DNA of 64,000 bases from Xanthobacter tagetidis (GCF_003667445.1 NZ_RCTF01000001.1:62001-126000); one strand, 5' to 3'. Shown: positions 17,628 to 28,345, counted from the first letter of the stretch. Notes: generated by a model from the letters alone, not told the origin. Numbers and translations are program-made.

Positions 17628-17946
17628 CGGTCTATCCTCCAAGCTGGTGGCTCGCCCCGTTCTTCCCCCACCTACCGGCCGATGACGTCCCCATTTTGAG
17701 GGAGACGTGGCCATTTCGTGGGGCGGGTGCATGCGCGGCTGGATACCTCTCGCCGGGCGACGGGAGCCCGAGCGGGATGCGGCGGCACAGGGAGGCAGGC
17801 GGCCTTGGAGGCGCGGGTTCGCAGGGCGGGTTCGCTTTGCGCGGCCATACCCCCTATTATGCGCGTGGCCGGCGCTGCGTCGGCCCTTGCGAGCGAGCGG
17901 CCAATCGGTGGCCGGGGATTCGTGACGACTTCGGATTGGAAATCTT
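17628..17946. other. Divergent intergenic region before rpsU
   Basis: About 320 bases between the small DUF982-like gene and rpsU. It contains two tandem 20-bp units at 17684-17723 (listed separately). The remainder is coding-free as far as I can see. The rpsU promoter should lie in the last 100 bases, but no clear -35/-10 pair stands out. Confidence 0.6.
17684..17723. repeat. Two tandem 20-bp units (GACGT..CCATTT type)
   Basis: Unit 1 (17684-17703) and unit 2 (17704-17723) share GACGT, then CCATTT at the same offset and a purine-rich end. The pattern recalls the repeated transposase-binding units in the ends of IS21-family elements, but no istA/istB gene is nearby, so this would be a remnant. 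Confidence 0.45.
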
Positions 17947-18225
17947 TTGCAGGTTCTCGTCAGAGACAACAATATCGACCAAGCCCTGAAGGTCCTCAAG
18001 AAGCGCATGCAGCGTGAAGGCATCTTCCGCGAGATGAAGGCGCGCCGCGCCTTTGAGAAGCCCTCCGAGCGGCGCGTGCGCGAGCACGACGAGGCCGTGC
18101 GGCGTCATCGCAAGGCGGCGCGCAAGAAGGCCCAGTGGGAGGGCCTGATCGCGGCGCCGAAGCGGCGCATGAAGCGCCCCGCGACGAGCGGCACGACCGG
18201 CACCGCCGGAACCGCCGCCCGCTGA
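17947..18225 (+). CDS. rpsU: 30S ribosomal protein S21
   Basis: 92 residues starting at a TTG codon. The first residues, [18 protein letters not shown], are the invariant S21 N-terminus, so the TTG at 17947 must be the start; there is no ATG or GTG between the upstream stop (17923) and it. The body is the usual Arg/Lys-rich helical pair ([28 protein letters not shown]). The tail is a longer Thr/Ala/Arg extension, common in Hyphomicrobiales. It binds the 30S platform near the anti-Shine-Dalgarno region. TTG start and weak ribosome site suggest modest translation initiation. Confidence 0.92.
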   Translation: MQVLVRDNNIDQALKVLKKRMQREGIFREMKARRAFEKPSERRVREHDEAVRRHRKAARKKAQWEGLIAAPKRRMKRPATSGTTGTAGTAAR

Positions 18226-18303
18226 CCTTCCGGCCGGACCGCGGGCGCGCGTCCCGGTCCGGCCTGCCCTTCACCACGAGCCCGTCAACGGAAGGGGCGC
18301 GTC

Positions 18304-18349
18304 AGTAGAAGGGGCGCGTGAGCTTCAATAGAAGGGGCGCGTGAGCTTC
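18304..18349. repeat. Tandem duplication of the end of the PEBP-like gene
   Basis: The 21-base sequence TAGAAGGGGCGCGTGAGCTTC is present at 18306 and again at 18329 (period 23), and a third partial copy of GAAGGGGCGCG precedes at about 18291. The duplicated unit encodes the last residues LTRPFY of the - strand gene with its own stop codon. Confidence 0.75.
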
Positions 18350-18696
18350 GCGTTGGCCAGCGTCTTGCCATTCACGTCCACAGCCTCCACCGCCCACGTA
18401 TACATGCCGCCGAGGCAGGGCGGGCGGAAGGCGACCGCGCCGGTCGGAACGGTTCCGTTGGCGGGCAGCGGCAGCGCCGCCCCACCGAGATCACGCCCGC
18501 TCGGGCTCAGCAGAACGAAGCGCAGCTGGGTGGTGCCGGCCGGCACGTTGCCGACCTGGAATTCCGGGCTCTTGGGCAAAGGCGCGCACAGAACTGTCCC
18601 AAGCCAAGTATAGTCGAGGGTCATCTCGGCGGCGCGGGCGAAGGACGCGGACGCGCCGCCGCAGATCAGGCACACCAAAAGGCTCAAGGTCTTCAT
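18325..18696 (-). CDS. Small exported PEBP/YbhB-like protein
   Basis: 123 residues from the ATG at 18696 (GGAGGG six bases upstream; an ATG at 18702 abuts that site). Signal peptide ending SFARAAE. The mature part reads like the short YbhB-like phosphatidylethanolamine-binding-protein relatives: FQVGNVPAGTTQLRFVLL, a GG-containing loop, then RPPCLGGMYTWAVEAVDVNGK and a C-terminal ANAKLTRPFY. Two Cys (about residues 34 and 93) could form a disulfide. Likely periplasmic; ligand unknown. Assignment to the PEBP fold is by pattern and tentative. Its 3' end is tandemly duplicated downstream. Confidence 0.55.
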   Translation of the reverse strand: MKTLSLLVCLICGGASASFARAAEMTLDYTWLGTVLCAPLPKSPEFQVGNVPAGTTQLRFVLLSPSGRDLGGAALPLPANGTVPTGAVAFRPPCLGGMYTWAVEAVDVNGKTLANAKLTRPFY

Positions 18697-18833
18697 CGCC
18701 ATCCCTCCGGCTTCCGGAGAGAAGCTCTGGGCAGGTTAGCATAATCTCAGCTGTTCGGAATGGACGGCCGAGGAAAAAGCGGTGCAGCATAAAACTTGTC
18801 GATCGCCGGCAAGATGTGTGGTAATAAAATTCC

Positions 18834-19037
18834 ATGAGCACGAAATTTGAAATCGATGGTTGGGTCGAGTTTGTCGCAGGATTTCGCGCCCCCGCCGGGC
18901 GGTTTCGCATCCTGCGGGCGCTTCCGGCGGATCGCGGCGAACCCAGCTACAGGGTCAAGGGCGAGCGCGAGACCTTTGAGCGCGTGGCGCGGGAATCCGA
19001 ACTGCGGTCGCTCGGCGCCGAATCCGCCGCCGGCTAG
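18834..19037 (+). CDS. Small hypothetical protein
   Basis: 67 residues, no family recognised. Composition is protein-like and unlike the surrounding shadow frames (MSTKFEIDGWVEFVAGF, then ALPADRGEPSYRVKGERETFERV). No signal peptide or membrane segment, so probably a small soluble cytoplasmic protein. The ribosome site is weak: the region just upstream is A+T-rich (GTGGTAATAAAATTCC). Flanked by the divergent PEBP-like gene and by a 410-base gap before csp. Probably real but not certain. Confidence 0.55.
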   Translation: MSTKFEIDGWVEFVAGFRAPAGRFRILRALPADRGEPSYRVKGERETFERVARESELRSLGAESAAG

Positions 19038-19447
19038 CGGCTCGACGCGGCGGGCGGCTCGATCCGGGCGGATGGAGCCCATCTGCTGCGCGCGCCCCCA
19101 CCCTGAAGCCTAAGCCCCGCAAGGCCTAAGCCCCGCGGCGACATCGGCCGTGCCCGCGTCCCGCTCGCCGGACCGCGAATGGAGAGAATCCAGCTGGGCT
19201 CGTCCCCGCGGGAAAAGAGCCGGACTGCCCCCCGAAAAACGCTCAGAAAAAACGGCCTTGCCGTGAACACAATTGTCTTCTATCTTCCCAAAGTCTGATT
19301 TTGACGGCTGATTTTCTGGCGCATAAATCTCTGGTCCATGTCTTTGGCCTCCAGAGTTCCGCCGACGATAAACTCCTTCAATATCTAACCTACGCTTCAC
19401 CCGATTTATCGGGTTGAGCACCCATGCGCGATTGAAAGGAAATCGTC
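19038..19447. other. Long leader/promoter region of the cold-shock gene
   Basis: About 410 bases without a supportable gene. The right half (about 19240-19447) is markedly less G+C-rich than the surroundings, as usual for csp leaders. It contains a plausible promoter (19301-19328) and a palindrome ACCCGATTTATCGGGT at 19399-19414. No small ORF stands out. Confidence 0.6.
19301..19328 (+). promoter_or_regulatory. Candidate sigma-70 promoter of the cold-shock gene
   Basis: TTGACG at 19301, 16 bases, then ATAAAT at 19323. A start near 19335 would give a leader of about 110 nt before the csp ATG, in the range of known csp mRNA leaders that fold differently in the cold. Confidence 0.5.
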
Positions 19448-19657
19448 ATGAATATCGGTACCGTGAAGTGGTTCAACGCCACCAAGGGCTTCGGCTTCAT
19501 TCAGCCTGACAACGGCGGAGCCGACGTGTTCGTCCACATCTCCGCGGTCGAGCGCGCTGGCATGGCCGGCCTCGCCGAGGGCCAGAAGCTGCAGTACGAC
19601 ATTGTCCGCGACAACAAGTCCGGCAAGAGCTCGGCTGGCAATCTTCAGGCTGCGTGA
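19448..19657 (+). CDS. Cold-shock protein (CspA family)
   Basis: 69 residues, a single OB-fold cold-shock domain. RNP1 KGFGFIQ and RNP2 VFVHIS are both present, with the N-terminal GTVKWFNATKGFG and the C-terminal end QYDIVRDNKSGKSSAGNL. Such proteins bind single-stranded RNA/DNA and act as RNA chaperones in cold or stationary phase. Ribosome site AAAGGAAA is eight bases upstream. The long A+T-rich leader suggests post-transcriptional control, as in other csp genes. A strong terminator follows. Confidence 0.95.
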   Translation: MNIGTVKWFNATKGFGFIQPDNGGADVFVHISAVERAGMAGLAEGQKLQYDIVRDNKSGKSSAGNLQAA

Positions 19658-19725
19658 CCTATTCGCGAACCGTCGACCACGGATGTACTGGCGGCGGCAG
19701 CGGATTGGGACGAAGACGACGAAAG

Positions 19726-19755
19726 GCTCCGCCCCCGCAAGGGCGGAGCTTTTTT
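19726..19755 (+). terminator. Rho-independent terminator of the cold-shock gene
   Basis: Nine-bp stem GCTCCGCCC / GGGCGGAGC with a six-base loop, directly followed by six T. It sits 69 bases after the csp stop. Confidence 0.92.
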
Positions 19756-19841
19756 GTTTCCGGCGGCGTCATTCATTGCCGCCGGAAAGTAATCGCGAAA
19801 TCAACATTCGCGAAAGCTGCAAACTCGTGGTAGGATGGAGC

Positions 19842-20072
19842 ATGACACCAACGACACCTCACCAGTCAAACCTCTCCACCGCCGACCGACGGCGCCAGCT
19901 TGAGGAATCGACGTCGCGGGCGATGGATCGCTATCGCGACGATTTCGAGGCCCAGCGCGCGAAGACCTCCCGGCTTCGCGCGGAGCGCGAGGCCCGAGAC
20001 GCCGCCGATCCGGCGCCGCAGGCCCCGGCCGGAACCGCCTCACCCAAGCCCAAGCGTCGCCGCGCCTCCTGA
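19842..20072 (+). CDS. Small charged hypothetical protein
   Basis: 76 residues. N-terminal half is Thr/Ser-rich, then a strongly charged helix (RRRQLEESTSRAMDRYRDDFEAQRAKTSRLRAEREARDA, likely a coiled coil) and a basic tail KPKRRRAS. No family recognised. GGATGGAG just upstream serves as ribosome site. The tail could contact nucleic acid, but that is speculation. Probably cytoplasmic. Confidence 0.55.
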   Translation: MTPTTPHQSNLSTADRRRQLEESTSRAMDRYRDDFEAQRAKTSRLRAEREARDAADPAPQAPAGTASPKPKRRRAS

Positions 20073-20107
20073 GCGTGGCTGCGCGCCTGCGCCGGCGAAG
20101 GCCACCG

Positions 20108-20217
20108 ACTCGGCGGAGAGCCGACTTGGCAGCGGAGAGCTGCCCTGGCGGGCAGTAACCACTTGGCGGCGCGGTGCCCATTTGGCTGCGATGCACCAAC
20201 TTGGCAGCGCGGCCTGG
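20108..20217. repeat. Six degenerate units of about 19 bp (ACTTGGCNGCG)
   Basis: Units begin at 20108, 20124, 20143, 20161, 20180 and 20199. The last three are exactly 19 bp apart and all carry (A)(C/T)TTGGC(A/G/T)GCG. The arrangement resembles the multiple subterminal binding sites at IS21-type element ends. No transposase gene is adjacent. Confidence 0.6.
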
Positions 20218-20325
20218 ATTTCCGCGACCGCACGCCCTAAATAGGGCAGCGGGTGTTGTTAGCCGTGTGGTGCGGTGAAGGCAGGTTTTTGCGCTGGTCG
20301 GGCCGCCGCGCAGGGACCATTGCGC

Positions 20326-21705
20326 ATGAACGCTCGCCCCTTGAGCCGTGCCCGCCTTCGCGCCCGCCTTGTTTCCGAGCGCGCGTTTCACACCCTCCAG
20401 AAATTTCTCCATATCGAGGCCGTCAGCGGGATGGCGCTGCTTGCCGCCGCCCTGGTCGCCCTGGTGTGGGCCAATTCGCCCGCCGCCCAGAGCTACCATG
20501 ATCTTTGGCATGCGCCGCTGAGCTTCGGCATCGGCCCGTTCGTCGTTTCCAAGTCGCTTCATTTCTGGATCAACGACGCACTGATGACCGTCTTCTTCCT
20601 CGTGGTGGGGATGGAGATCCGGCGCGAGATCCACGAGGGCGCGCTGGCCGATCCGCGTTCGGCCATGCTTCCCATCGCCGCCGCTCTCGGCGGCGTGGCT
20701 GTACCGGCGCTGATCTATCTCGCGCTCAACGGCGCCCCGGTACAGCGCGACGGCTGGGCCATACCCACCGCCACCGACATCGCCTTCGCGGTCGGCATCC
20801 TGGCGCTGCTCGGCAAGTCGGTGCCGATCAATCTGCGGATCTTCCTGCTGGCGCTTGCCATCATCGACGACATCGTCGCCATCCTCATCATCGCGCTGTT
20901 CTATTCCGGCGGACTGGACTATGCGGGCCTCGGCATCGCGGCGGCCGGGATCGTCCTGGTCCTCGCACTACAGGTCGCCGGTATCGGCAGCGCCTTCGCC
21001 TACGTGGTGCCGGGTGCGATCCTCTGGGTCGGACTGCTGAAGGCAGGCGCCCACCCCACGCTCGCCGGCGTGATGCTGGGCATGATGACGCCGGTGCTTG
21101 GGTTTTCCGGTCGTGAGCGCAGTCTGAGCATCGCGGAGGGGGCGGTCGACGCGATCAGGCGCGCCGCGAGCAGCAGCCCTGTGTCGGCCGAACGCATCTT
21201 CGCCGCGGCGCAGCGACTGCGAATCGCACAGCGCGAACTGGTCGCGCCGGTCACGCGGGTGCAGATGACGCTGCACCCTTGGGTCGCCTACATCGTCATG
21301 CCGCTGTTCGCCCTCGCCAATGCCGGCGTGAGCCTGGATGGCCTGGACCTCGGCCGCGCCGACGCCCAGCACGTGCTCGCCGGCGTGCTGTTGGCGCTGG
21401 TCGTCGGCAAGCCGGTCGGCGTCGTCCTCGCCACCTGGCTGATGGTGCGCTTCGGCGGCGGCAGCCTGCCGGCGGGCGTGTCGTGGACTGGCGTGCTGCT
21501 CGCGGGACTGCTCGCGGGCATCGGCTTCACCATGTCGATCTTCATCGGCACGCTTGCCTTCGCCGATCCCGTCCTGCTGGGCGCGGCGAAGCTCGGCGTG
21601 CTGCTGGCATCGGCGACCGCCGCCGCCGCCGGGCTCGCCTGGGGGACGGCCATGCTGAGGCGTGCGCCCGCAGGCGTGCCGGCCCGGAGGCCGGGAGCCT
21701 CGTGA
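20326..21705 (+). CDS. nhaA: Na+/H+ antiporter NhaA
   Basis: 459 residues, about 12 transmembrane helices. NhaA landmarks are all present: [13 protein letters not shown] in the first helix, [19 protein letters not shown], the [12 protein letters not shown] loop, the sodium/proton-binding Asp pair at 181-182 in AIIDDIVAI, and [10 protein letters not shown]. It exports Na+ in exchange for protons at the inner membrane and maintains pH and salt homeostasis. An earlier GTG at 20275 is in frame, but the family N-terminus favours the ATG at 20326. The upstream region has a 19-bp repeat cluster and a GCCCTA-AA-TAGGGC dyad at 20234-20247. Confidence 0.93.
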   Translation: MNARPLSRARLRARLVSERAFHTLQKFLHIEAVSGMALLAAALVALVWANSPAAQSYHDLWHAPLSFGIGPFVVSKSLHFWINDALMTVFFLVVGMEIRREIHEGALADPRSAMLPIAAALGGVAVPALIYLALNGAPVQRDGWAIPTATDIAFAVGILALLGKSVPINLRIFLLALAIIDDIVAILIIALFYSGGLDYAGLGIAAAGIVLVLALQVAGIGSAFAYVVPGAILWVGLLKAGAHPTLAGVMLGMMTPVLGFSGRERSLSIAEGAVDAIRRAASSSPVSAERIFAAAQRLRIAQRELVAPVTRVQMTLHPWVAYIVMPLFALANAGVSLDGLDLGRADAQHVLAGVLLALVVGKPVGVVLATWLMVRFGGGSLPAGVSWTGVLLAGLLAGIGFTMSIFIGTLAFADPVLLGAAKLGVLLASATAAAAGLAWGTAMLRRAPAGVPARRPGAS

Positions 21706-21712
21706 GCGGCGC

Positions 21713-21748
21713 GCCGGCGCCCGGCTTCCAATTTGGCCGGGCGCCGGC
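21713..21748 (+). terminator. Strong hairpin after nhaA (possible terminator, no T run)
   Basis: Perfect 13-bp stem GCCGGCGCCCGGC / GCCGGGCGCCGGC with a ten-base loop, eight bases after the nhaA stop. No U-tract follows, so it may stabilise the mRNA end rather than terminate by itself. Confidence 0.45.
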
Positions 21749-21829
21749 AATCCATGGCGCGCCATCGCGGGAACAAAGCGCGGGCTTGAGCGTCCTTATG
21801 GTCGCAACACGCGGCCGGCGGGGGACACC

Positions 21830-22660
21830 ATGCGCTTCACCATGAATTCGAACCTCGAATACGAGGTGAAGGCGCCCACCATCTTCATCCTGAATTTGGA
21901 GGCGGCGGCGCTGCCCCGCCAGCGCATCGTCGCCGAGAAGCTCACGCTGGAGCCGGCCAACCCCATCGACCGGTTCTCGGACGACGAGGGCGGCAGCCGC
22001 TTCTTCCGCGTCCTCGCCGAGCCGGGCCGTTTCGCGGTCGCCTACGAGGCGGAGGTCGAGGTGAACATGCTCGACCAGGCGCCGGAGCACATCCGCGAAG
22101 TGCCGGTGGGCGACCTGCCGCTCGATATCCTGCCCTATCTCCTGCCCAGCCGGTTCTGCCAGTCCGATCTGCTCGGACGGTTCGCCCGCCGCGAGTTCGG
22201 CGAGCTGGAGCCGGGCCATTCCCGCGTCACCGCAATCTGCAACTGGATCTACGAGCACGTGGACTATGTGCGCGGCTCCAGCGACTCACAAACCTCGGCC
22301 TACGACACGATGGTGCTGCGCGCCGGGGTGTGCCGCGACTTCGCCCATCTCGGCATCGCCTTCTGCCGCGCCCTCAACATCCCGGCCCGCTTCGCCTCGG
22401 GCTATGCGTGGAAGCTGGAGCCGCCCGATTTCCATGCCGTCTTCGAGGCCTATCTCGACGGCAACTGGTATCTGTTCGACGCCACGCGGCAGGCCGCTCT
22501 GCAAGGCCTGGTGCGGATCGGCGTCGGGCGCGACGCCTCGGACGCGGCCTTCGCCACCATCTATGGCGAGGCCGAGTTGAAGGGCATGTCGGTGGGCATC
22601 GAGGCCGCCCATCCGGTCGCCGACGACGAGCCGACCACCCGGGCGGTTGGGGTCGGATAG
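21830..22660 (+). CDS. Transglutaminase-like cysteine protease-fold protein
   Basis: 276 residues from the ATG at 21830. The transglutaminase core has a full Cys-His-Asp triad: Cys168 in AGVCRDFAHL, His202 in PDFHAVFEAYL and Asp217 in YLFDATR. The N-terminal 100 residues form the beta-rich domain usually found before the core in this bacterial family. There is no signal peptide. Bacterial members are amidases or peptidases of largely unknown substrate and often lie near peptide-ligase genes; no such partner is here. Monocistronic, between nhaA and a convergent small gene. Confidence 0.87.
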   Translation: MRFTMNSNLEYEVKAPTIFILNLEAAALPRQRIVAEKLTLEPANPIDRFSDDEGGSRFFRVLAEPGRFAVAYEAEVEVNMLDQAPEHIREVPVGDLPLDILPYLLPSRFCQSDLLGRFARREFGELEPGHSRVTAICNWIYEHVDYVRGSSDSQTSAYDTMVLRAGVCRDFAHLGIAFCRALNIPARFASGYAWKLEPPDFHAVFEAYLDGNWYLFDATRQAALQGLVRIGVGRDASDAAFATIYGEAELKGMSVGIEAAHPVADDEPTTRAVGVG

Positions 22661-22682
22661 GCCCCCACCCGAGGAGCGGCGG

Positions 22683-23009
22683 CTACCAGGTGCTGCACAG
22701 CCGCATCCAGCGGCGGTGCTCGCGCGGCACGCGCCCCGCCTCGCAATCGCGGCGCGCGTCGCCGTCGAGCGCCATCATGCACGACTTGCCCTCGCGCAGA
22801 TGCTGGCACCAGCCGCGGTCGGACGCATCGTTGAACGCCATGAAGCAGGACTTGCCCTCGACATAGGCCTGGCAGAAGCCGCGGTCCGGGCCGTCGAACG
22901 TCATGAAGCAGGACTTCTTCTTGGCGCAGATTTCCGGCAGCGGCTGGGCCTGGGCCGAAAAGCCCCCCAGCGCCGCGAGGACCACAAACAATCCGAATAA
23001 GCGTTTCAT
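22683..23009 (-). CDS. Small exported protein with three Cys-containing 22-residue repeats
   Basis: 108 residues with a signal peptide (LFGLFVVLAALGGFSAQA). The mature part has three tandem units of about 22 residues of the form KSCFMxF...DRGxCQxxxEG, each with two Cys about 12 residues apart; the third unit is shorter. A further Cys pair flanks them (EICAKKK, RLCSTW). Predicted periplasmic, disulfide-rich. I do not recognise a family. It converges on the transglutaminase gene; the next gene upstream is the amidohydrolase. Confidence 0.7.
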   Translation of the reverse strand: MKRLFGLFVVLAALGGFSAQAQPLPEICAKKKSCFMTFDGPDRGFCQAYVEGKSCFMAFNDASDRGWCQHLREGKSCMMALDGDARRDCEAGRVPREHRRWMRLCSTW

Positions 23010-23106
23010 GTAACCCCCCAGTTCATGAGCGTATGGTCAGGGTGTCCGCGCCGTAGGGGGCGGACACGTCGGTTCGGCAATGGCGGTCGGAGACGGGCGG
23101 CGCTCG

Positions 23107-24927
23107 TCACGCCTGGTGGCGGATCTTCCCGTTCATCATGGTCAGCTCGACCTTCGCCTTGTGGATATCGCGCGGGTCGCCTTCCAGGATGTTGCGGTCG
23201 AGCACGATCAGGTCGGCGAGCTTGCCCACCTCCAGCGACCCCACCTTGTCGTCCATGCGGATCTGGTAGGCGGCGCCGAGCGTGTTGGCGTGGATCGCCT
23301 CGGCGACCGTCAGCCGCTCGTCGGCCGGCGCAAGCACGGCGGCGTCGGGCTTGCCGATGAGCTGGCGGGTGACGCCCACCTCGATGGAATCGAGCGGCTT
23401 GTAGGTGGAGAAATAGCCCGCCGCCGGCCAGTCGGTGCCGAACGAGACGCGCCCGCCCTGCCGCAGGATGGTCTTCGTGCGGTACATCCGGCTGGCCCGC
23501 GGCTCGCCCAGGCGCGCCGCCATGTTGATCATCGTGTCCGGATCGGACGACGACCAGTTGGCAGAGAACTGCGCCGTCACGTTCAGCTTGGCGAAGCGTG
23601 GATTGTCCACGTCCTCCACATAGACGAGATGGGCGATGGCGTTGCGCCGGTCGCGCCGGGGGTTGGTGGCGATCGCCTTCTCGATGGCGTCGAGAGCAAC
23701 TCGCGCGGTGCGCTCGCCGCAGGCGTGAACGTGAACGTCGAAGCCCGCCGCATCCACCGCGCCGATGAGCTGGTGCCACTGTTCCTCGGTGAAGGGCGAA
23801 GCGCCGGTCGAGCTGGGCAAATCGGCATAGGGCTCGATCAGCCAGGCGGTGTAGCCGCCCTGCGAGCCGTCGCCGACGATCTTGACGATGTCCACATGCA
23901 CCAGCTCGCTCGCCACCCGGCTGCGGACGTCCTTGAGCTTCTCGACCACGTCGTCGATCGGCAGGCTCTTCACCGAATAGGACGCCGATACCCGGAACGG
24001 CAGGACGTCACGCTTCTCCGCATCCACGTAGAGGTTGATGACGGCGCCCTGGTCTGAACCGATGGGCGGCACGCCGGCGTCGAAGATCGAGGTGATGCCG
24101 GCGGCGGCGGCCTTGGGCAGCCAGCCCTCCAGCAGCTTGCCGAGGTGGGCGGCGGTGATCGGCTCCACCGCGTTCACGAGGGCGAGAACGGCATTCACCT
24201 CCAGCACGTAGCCGGTGGGCTCGCCCTTCGCGTCGCGCGCATAATAGCTGAAGCGCGGGATGGGGTCGGGCGTGTCGCGGCTGACGCCGGCGATCTCAAG
24301 GGCCTTGGAATTCACCCACAAACTGTGGCCGTCGATGGCGAAGAAGAAGGCGGGTCGGTCGGGCAGGATGCGGTCGAGGTCGGCGCGGGTCGGCCCCTCC
24401 GGCGGGAACATGTCGACGCGCCAGCCGAAGCCGCGAATCGGTCCCGTGGGGTTCTCCTTCGCATACTGCTCGATGGCGGCGAGCGCGTCCTTCAGGGTCG
24501 GCAGCTGGAGATCGATGCCGGAGGTGAGGAACGCGCCGAGCAAAGGATGGGTGTGCCCTTCGACGAAGCCCGGCATGAGCAGGCGGCCCTTGAGGTCGAC
24601 CACCTGCGTCTTCGGCCCGGCGAGCGCCATGGCGCCGGCCTCGTCACCCACATGGACGATGGTCTTGCCGCGCACCGCCACGGCCTTGGCCCAGGGCTGG
24701 GCGCCGGAGACGGTGTAGACAGAGCCGTTGCGGAACACGAAGTCCGCCGGTCCGCCGGTGGTGGCGCTCGATCGCGCATCCTGCGCCCGAACCTCGGTCG
24801 CGCGGAAGACGGGAGCGACGGCGGCGGCGGTCATGGCCATTCCGGCACCGAGAATCGACCGGCGGTTCAGGCCGGCGGCCCGGCCAAACGCCTCGAAATG
24901 AGGTGCCCACTCACACGCAACGCACAT
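23107..24927 (-). CDS. Tat-exported amidohydrolase (YtcJ/NfdA-like)
   Basis: 606 residues from the ATG at 24927, preceded by GGGAGGG. The N-terminus has a Tat motif NRRSILG and hydrophobic stretch MAMTAAAVAPVF, so the enzyme should be exported folded. The amidohydrolase-3 domain follows: FVEGHTHPLLG at about 160 (metal His pair), DVHVHACGERTAR near 410, IAHLVYVEDVD, and the C-terminal TLGAAYQIRMDDKVGSLEVGKLADLIVLDRN typical of the YtcJ group. Members hydrolyse N-formyl or N-acyl groups, but most are untested. A short Cys-containing leader (MCVACEWAPHFEA) precedes the Tat region. Confidence 0.85.
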   Translation of the reverse strand: MCVACEWAPHFEAFGRAAGLNRRSILGAGMAMTAAAVAPVFRATEVRAQDARSSATTGGPADFVFRNGSVYTVSGAQPWAKAVAVRGKTIVHVGDEAGAMALAGPKTQVVDLKGRLLMPGFVEGHTHPLLGAFLTSGIDLQLPTLKDALAAIEQYAKENPTGPIRGFGWRVDMFPPEGPTRADLDRILPDRPAFFFAIDGHSLWVNSKALEIAGVSRDTPDPIPRFSYYARDAKGEPTGYVLEVNAVLALVNAVEPITAAHLGKLLEGWLPKAAAAGITSIFDAGVPPIGSDQGAVINLYVDAEKRDVLPFRVSASYSVKSLPIDDVVEKLKDVRSRVASELVHVDIVKIVGDGSQGGYTAWLIEPYADLPSSTGASPFTEEQWHQLIGAVDAAGFDVHVHACGERTARVALDAIEKAIATNPRRDRRNAIAHLVYVEDVDNPRFAKLNVTAQFSANWSSSDPDTMINMAARLGEPRASRMYRTKTILRQGGRVSFGTDWPAAGYFSTYKPLDSIEVGVTRQLIGKPDAAVLAPADERLTVAEAIHANTLGAAYQIRMDDKVGSLEVGKLADLIVLDRNILEGDPRDIHKAKVELTMMNGKIRHQA

Positions 24928-25227
24928 GCGCCTGCCCTCCCGATTGCGACGGCGGTGAGGTGGCGGGACGGCACCCGCCCACGACCCGCAAATCATCTGA
25001 TTACCACTAGGGTACCTTATTTCGGCGAAGGAGGAATGACTTCGTTGCTCAAACGCCGCGGTCCGCGGCGGCGCAGGCCAGCTCAACGCCCAGCAAGGGT
25101 CGATGCTCAGCCGGGGCCGATTTGGCGGCCTTGCATGCGATTCGGTCCCGCCGCAACGCCCAAAGGGCCGGACGAGCGCCCGCGGCGCATCGCTACCGCC
25201 GCAATGTCGGGAATTGGATTAGAGATT

Positions 25228-25303
<76 letters not shown>

Positions 25304-25447
25304 ACCGGGCCTCGGGCTGCGCGCCGCGCCTTCGCGGAAACGATCGTTTCCTTGGGGCGAGATCGCGCCGGGATGTCCCGAGGCGGGGTTGCCGGGGCGT
25401 TGCGGCCCCGAGCGAGAGCGGCCTTTAAGCACAGGCCGCATCCGGTA

Positions 25448-25831
25448 TCAAGCCTCTTCGTCGTCCTCGAGGCCCTCACCGATCAGATCGGAGACGTCGT
25501 CCCCATCATCTTCGTCTTCTTCAAGGAAGGTGTCGTCGTCACCGGCCTCGATGTCCTCGTCCGCGTCGTCGCCGGTGGCCGCGGCCGCACCGGCGGACGC
25601 CTCCTCGTCGGCTTCCTCCAGGCTGATGACCTCGGCCTCGGCCTCCTCGGTCTCGGGCTCCTCCGCAGCCGCGCGCGGCTCGGCCCGGCCGCCGCGAACG
25701 GCTGGCTCGAAATAGGAGCGCGGATAGGATTCCCCCGTGAACGGCGACACGATGGGGTCCTTGTTCAGGTCGTAAAACTTGCGCCCCGTGATCGGACAGG
25801 TGCGCTTGGTGCCGAGTTCAGGCTTCGCCAC
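25448..25831 (-). CDS. FYDLN acid domain protein (TIGR02300 family)
   Basis: 127 residues. The N-terminal 45 residues carry the family hallmark: KPELGTKRTCPITGRKFYDLN followed by KDPIVSPFTGESYPRSYF, with a rubredoxin-like look but a single Cys. The rest is an extreme acidic tail (runs such as EEDEDDGDD). Widespread in Alphaproteobacteria, function unknown, usually next to aroA. Divergent from aroA here, with 227 bases between, which is the common arrangement. Confidence 0.92.
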   Translation of the reverse strand: MAKPELGTKRTCPITGRKFYDLNKDPIVSPFTGESYPRSYFEPAVRGGRAEPRAAAEEPETEEAEAEVISLEEADEEASAGAAAATGDDADEDIEAGDDDTFLEEDEDDGDDVSDLIGEGLEDDEEA

Positions 25832-25962
25832 GGCAAAGTTCCTCGGTATGGCTGTAAAAACGAGGGTGCTCCATTGGCGCCTGCCACAAGGTCTGTCAAG
25901 GCCAATCGCAGGACAAGCCCCAAAGGCTGGCGGCGGCGGCGGGCCGCGCGGGCCGCGCGTGA

Positions 25963-28061
<2,099 letters not shown>

Positions 28062-28149
28062 AGCGGACCAAAGGCGCGCCAGGCGCCGGCCAAGGGCGGT
28101 CCAGGGCGCCATTTGACAAGCCGCCCCGGCCGGCCCTTAAGTGGCCGGG

Positions 28150-28345
28150 TCGATGGGTCCCGGACGCGAAGGCGCCGGGCGCAATAGGGAATGCGGTGGG
28201 GCGCCGTGCCGAAAGGCAGAGGTGCCGATGCCGCGGCTGCCCCCGCAACTGTAGGCGGTGAGCTTTCGTCAACGGCCACTGGGCGCGCAAGCGGCCGGGA
28301 AGGCGGCGGAAGCGCTGAGATCCGCGAGCCAGGAGACCTGCCCTC
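28150..28345 (+). promoter_or_regulatory. Cobalamin (AdoCbl) riboswitch
   Basis: All main conserved blocks are present in order: GGGAATGCGGTG near 28187, then GCTGCCCCCGCAACTGTA near 28239, and the B12 box AGCCAGGAGACCTGCC at 28327-28342. It lies 88 bases after cmk and about 90 bases before the first cob-associated gene. Bound cobalamin would repress the + strand cob operon. Boundaries are approximate. Confidence 0.93.
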
